Below are positions 61,565 to 64,000 of a stretch of DNA of 64,000 bases, one piece after another; position 1 is the stretch's first letter, and each line of letters begins with the position of its first letter. The stretch is from Herpetosiphon geysericola. Its GTDB lineage: Bacteria > Chloroflexota > Chloroflexia > Chloroflexales > Herpetosiphonaceae. The stretch spans positions 186,001-250,000 of the forward strand of contig NZ_LGKP01000011.1 in assembly GCF_001306135.1 (NCBI RefSeq), read 5' to 3'. Below the pieces are notes generated by a model, which was not told the origin of the DNA, did no database searches, and saw nothing but the letters and a program-made list of their open reading frames with translations. The translations under genes and the position numbers were made by a program.

Positions 61565-64000
61565 TCACAGCTTTTTATCGATCACAATTTGGGCCATGGT
61601 GGCAACACAGCGCAGCCAAACGAGCATTTCGCGCCAAGCCTCGGCTGGGTCGTCGATCCGTTGCTCAATATGGGCAATGCGGGTATTGCGGATTTGGTTG
61701 ACGCGATTGAGATCGGTGTACAGTTGGCGCATGGTTTTGTTGTCGAATTCATCATGCACGTCTTTCCACACGCCGCCAAGCCGCTCACGCCCGTTGAAGG
61801 TGTAATCGAGACAAAAGAGCAAATTACCCAGCTTTTGAATTGATTTTTTCTCCACGAGATTCATTTTGAGATAGCGCCCATTGCGCTCAAAGGCACTGCG
61901 CTTGCCCGGGTTATAAACATTATTCAGCGCTGGAAAGAAATAGCTGTCATAATCAAGCGCGTTGCTTGGGAGATACGGGTTAATGCCTTCTTCAAGAATT
62001 CGCAAGGCGTAAATGTCCAATGGGCCTAGCAAGGGCTGAAACGCATGGGCCAAATCGCGCATGTGCTGTTGCTCTGCATATTCAAGCAAGCCAATTGCTT
62101 GGCGCATGACGTTCACTAAGCCAGTTGGCGGGGTTTTGCTAATTCCTGCTTCCTTCAATAAACGCTCAAAACTATCTGGTTGTGGCTCAAGCGGGGTAAC
62201 TGGCAGCACAAGTTGCGCATCGCCGAGCAAGGTGCTCAACGATGGTTCACTGGCGCGGGCTAGTTGCTCCAAGGTATCGGGCGCTTGCTGTTGGAAAAGA
62301 TGATACGGCACATAGATATAGCGCCATTTGCTGCCGCTTTGGCTGGCAACAGCACACCATTCGATCGCTGCTTTGCCCTTAATTGGCACAAGCAGATCTT
62401 CGCGGCCTTTAAGTTCCACGAGGCTGTAATTGCCATTTTTTTGGCGAATGAAAAAATCGGGAATGTAATGTGCTCGTTGGCCATCTGGGCGAATGTAATC
62501 GATCATCAGCCGCTGCGGGCCGGTATTTTTGGCAAAGGCTGCAATATCATCAGCGTAATTGCAAAAATCGACAAACTCTTGTTCAAATTCATTGTCGCAG
62601 GGCACAAGGTTGAACATGGTGCGATTGGCGGTTACAACTGGGCGCTTGTCGGTGTTGCTTGCTTGAAATGGCTTCCAACCCGAAAGCAACAGGCTGCTGT
62701 TTTGGTTGCGCCGCTCAACTTTATGCACTAGTTTTTGCAAAATTAATGGCACAAAGGTCGCACGAATATGCTCATGCACATCAAGGTCGCGCATGCGATG
62801 GTCGATTTCGCCATTAAAGCGGTTGACTGGCCGCTCAAACAGCACGCTGCTGATAAAATCTTCGATTAACGGCACAAGGCTCTGATAGCTGGCTAAATGA
62901 CAAGCACGCCCGATCATTTGGGCAAAGTAGTTGCTGGCGGTGTAGGCAGTTTCGAGCAAGCCCATATCGATTTTGTAGCTCGCGATTTGTTCGGCGGTAA
63001 AGAGATGGCGTTCTTTATAATCGATTTGGCCATGGCGCGGTTTGCCAATTGGTAATGGCGCAAAGCGTTGGCGAAAATAGCTTTGAATTTCTTCAAAGGG
63101 AATTGGCGGCAGTTCGCTCAGTGTTTCAACTGCGTCGCTGACTTGGGGAATGCTAATTTCGAGATTGCTAACGGGCTTGCGCTCGTGATCAACAAAGATC
63201 GTGACGCTTTGATTAACGGCTGCACTCAGCGGCATAATCGCTACATCGAGGCCTTCTTGGGCTAATTCATCGGCGTAGAGCCTGCTAAACGCTGGGTGAT
63301 GTACCACCGTCACTGTTTCAGGCAAATCGCCTTGCGGCACCATGCGCCGTAAACCGCGCCCAAGGGTTTGCTCGGGCAAGATATTGGCTTTAGAGGTATA
63401 GGGACGCAACGGCACAATCGTGGTTACGTTGCGCACATCCCAGCCTTCACGCAACATCATCACTGAAACCACACAGCGATAGGGGCTATCAGCTTGATCA
63501 AGCTCGCGCGAGAGTGTGCGCAAGGCTTGCAGATCGTCAGCGCTCATTTTATTTTCGTTTTCGACAAATTCTTTGTATTCTTTGCCGTTGCGTTTGACCG
63601 TTTTGATGCTGCCTGTCAGTTTGGTGTGAATGTTGAGCACCCGCCCTTTGAGCAAGGGAAATTGATCGCTGTTGAGATAATCGCTGATTTCATTGGCCGA
63701 TTTGGCATCTTCGGTCATGACAAACAGAATTGGCTTGCGGGTGGCTTGCCATTCGTCGTAGGAACGGCGGTAGCGCTCGTAGCCTAGTTGCAGGTGAATC
63801 GCAAAGCGTTGTTGGGCTGGCGTGTTTTTATCGCCTTGTTCAACGAGATCGTTGGATTCGCCGAGTACTGGCACTTTGATAATGCCGCCATCAACTGCCT
63901 CGCCCAGCGGTGTATCGCAGATGATATGCCGAAAAAGGCTGCCATCGTTGTGCTTGGGCGTTGCCGTCAAATCAATTTGCATGCTGATGCCTGCATTCCC
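61565..64000 (-). CDS. Type III restriction-like helicase/nuclease with C-terminal HEPN-like motif, N-terminus missing
   Basis: More than 810 residues; the frame stays open to base 64000, so the Walker A and DECH motifs are off-window. Visible helicase parts: motif III-like DLTATPK, MLREGWDVRNV (motif V) and QTLGRGLRR (motif VI). Then a PD-(D/E)xK-like nuclease region with YIPDFF and LVELKG (about 62400-62470). The last 150 residues are helical and carry RNTRIAH (about 61670-61695), an R-x(5)-H pattern as in HEPN ribonucleases. It resembles the Res subunit of type III restriction systems and related phage-defence proteins. It sits next to tRNA-Lys, a common integration site. Confidence 0.85.
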   Translation of the reverse strand, partial: GNAGISMQIDLTATPKHNDGSLFRHIICDTPLGEAVDGGIIKVPVLGESNDLVEQGDKNTPAQQRFAIHLQLGYERYRRSYDEWQATRKPILFVMTEDAKSANEISDYLNSDQFPLLKGRVLNIHTKLTGSIKTVKRNGKEYKEFVENENKMSADDLQALRTLSRELDQADSPYRCVVSVMMLREGWDVRNVTTIVPLRPYTSKANILPEQTLGRGLRRMVPQGDLPETVTVVHHPAFSRLYADELAQEGLDVAIMPLSAAVNQSVTIFVDHERKPVSNLEISIPQVSDAVETLSELPPIPFEEIQSYFRQRFAPLPIGKPRHGQIDYKERHLFTAEQIASYKIDMGLLETAYTASNYFAQMIGRACHLASYQSLVPLIEDFISSVLFERPVNRFNGEIDHRMRDLDVHEHIRATFVPLILQKLVHKVERRNQNSSLLLSGWKPFQASNTDKRPVVTANRTMFNLVPCDNEFEQEFVDFCNYADDIAAFAKNTGPQRLMIDYIRPDGQRAHYIPDFFIRQKNGNYSLVELKGREDLLVPIKGKAAIEWCAVASQSGSKWRYIYVPYHLFQQQAPDTLEQLARASEPSLSTLLGDAQLVLPVTPLEPQPDSFERLLKEAGISKTPPTGLVNVMRQAIGLLEYAEQQHMRDLAHAFQPLLGPLDIYALRILEEGINPYLPSNALDYDSYFFPALNNVYNPGKRSAFERNGRYLKMNLVEKKSIQKLGNLLFCLDYTFNGRERLGGVWKDVHDEFDNKTMRQLYTDLNRVNQIRNTRIAHIEQRIDDPAEAWREMLVWLRCVATMAQIVIDKKL

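Noticed and set aside
61443-61600. Duplicated tRNA-Lys 3' end as an attachment site
   Set aside because: No second copy of the tRNA 3' end was seen on either side in the window; a far end could lie outside.

Overview
The window looks like a chromosome segment of a filamentous Chloroflexota bacterium, most probably Herpetosiphon or a close relative. Three things point there: the codon and protein style, the membrane Ser/Thr kinases with Pro/Thr-rich or PASTA tails, and gaps filled with degenerate word-like repeats (CACGAAG, CACAGATT, GATCGGGG, AGAGCATAG). The genus is an inference from general resemblance; no database search was possible. No prophage, insertion sequence, rRNA or CRISPR array was seen.

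Layout. 1-4.9 kb: end of a GH13 amylase, a secreted protein, a dynamin-like GTPase and an FHA/winged-helix regulator. 5-13.9 kb: two Ser/Thr kinases, selA, an Rrf2 regulator, trpE and a DEDD-type exonuclease. 14-22 kb: a phospholipase-D-like protein, a glycosyltransferase, two alpha/beta hydrolases around a TetR regulator, a PAS-STAS sensor and an APH-like protein with a degraded active site. 22.4-36.4 kb: a cobalamin block, all on the minus strand. An adenosylcobalamin riboswitch with a terminator precedes cobO, cobN, a methyltransferase and cbiB; then follow btuF, btuC, btuD, cobU, cobC and cobQ. This gives cobalt insertion, adenosylation, corrinoid uptake and late assembly. Both CobO and CobN carry an N-terminal thioredoxin-like [2Fe-2S] ferredoxin domain. 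37-50 kb: hemW, a SpoIIE phosphatase sensor, an alcohol dehydrogenase, an AlkZ-like glycosylase, GNAT enzymes, a Nudix hydrolase, a phosphoribosyltransferase and a class I aldolase. 50-55 kb: a receiver protein convergent with a membrane histidine kinase, a polyprenyl-synthase-like gene, a 61-aa peptide gene, a DUF1003 protein and an RsbR-type STAS protein. 55-61 kb: a possible structured RNA, a RuvC-like gene, a beta-propeller lectin, a TMEM175-type channel, an SDR, an NMT1-type lipoprotein and a histidine phosphatase. 61.4-64 kb: tRNA-Lys(CTT), then a type III restriction-like helicase/nuclease ending in a HEPN-like motif and running off the window.

The most interesting points are: (a) the paired ferredoxin fusions on CobO and CobN behind a B12 riboswitch; (b) the mosaic repeats, which lie between genes and also enter cobalamin coding sequences (an in-frame insert in CobC and repeat-encoded C-termini of CobQ and CbiB); (c) a two-copy double-hairpin element with compensatory changes in its stems; (d) a ComQ-like synthase next to a membrane histidine kinase and a receiver protein; (e) a helicase-nuclease-HEPN candidate defence protein beside a tRNA gene.
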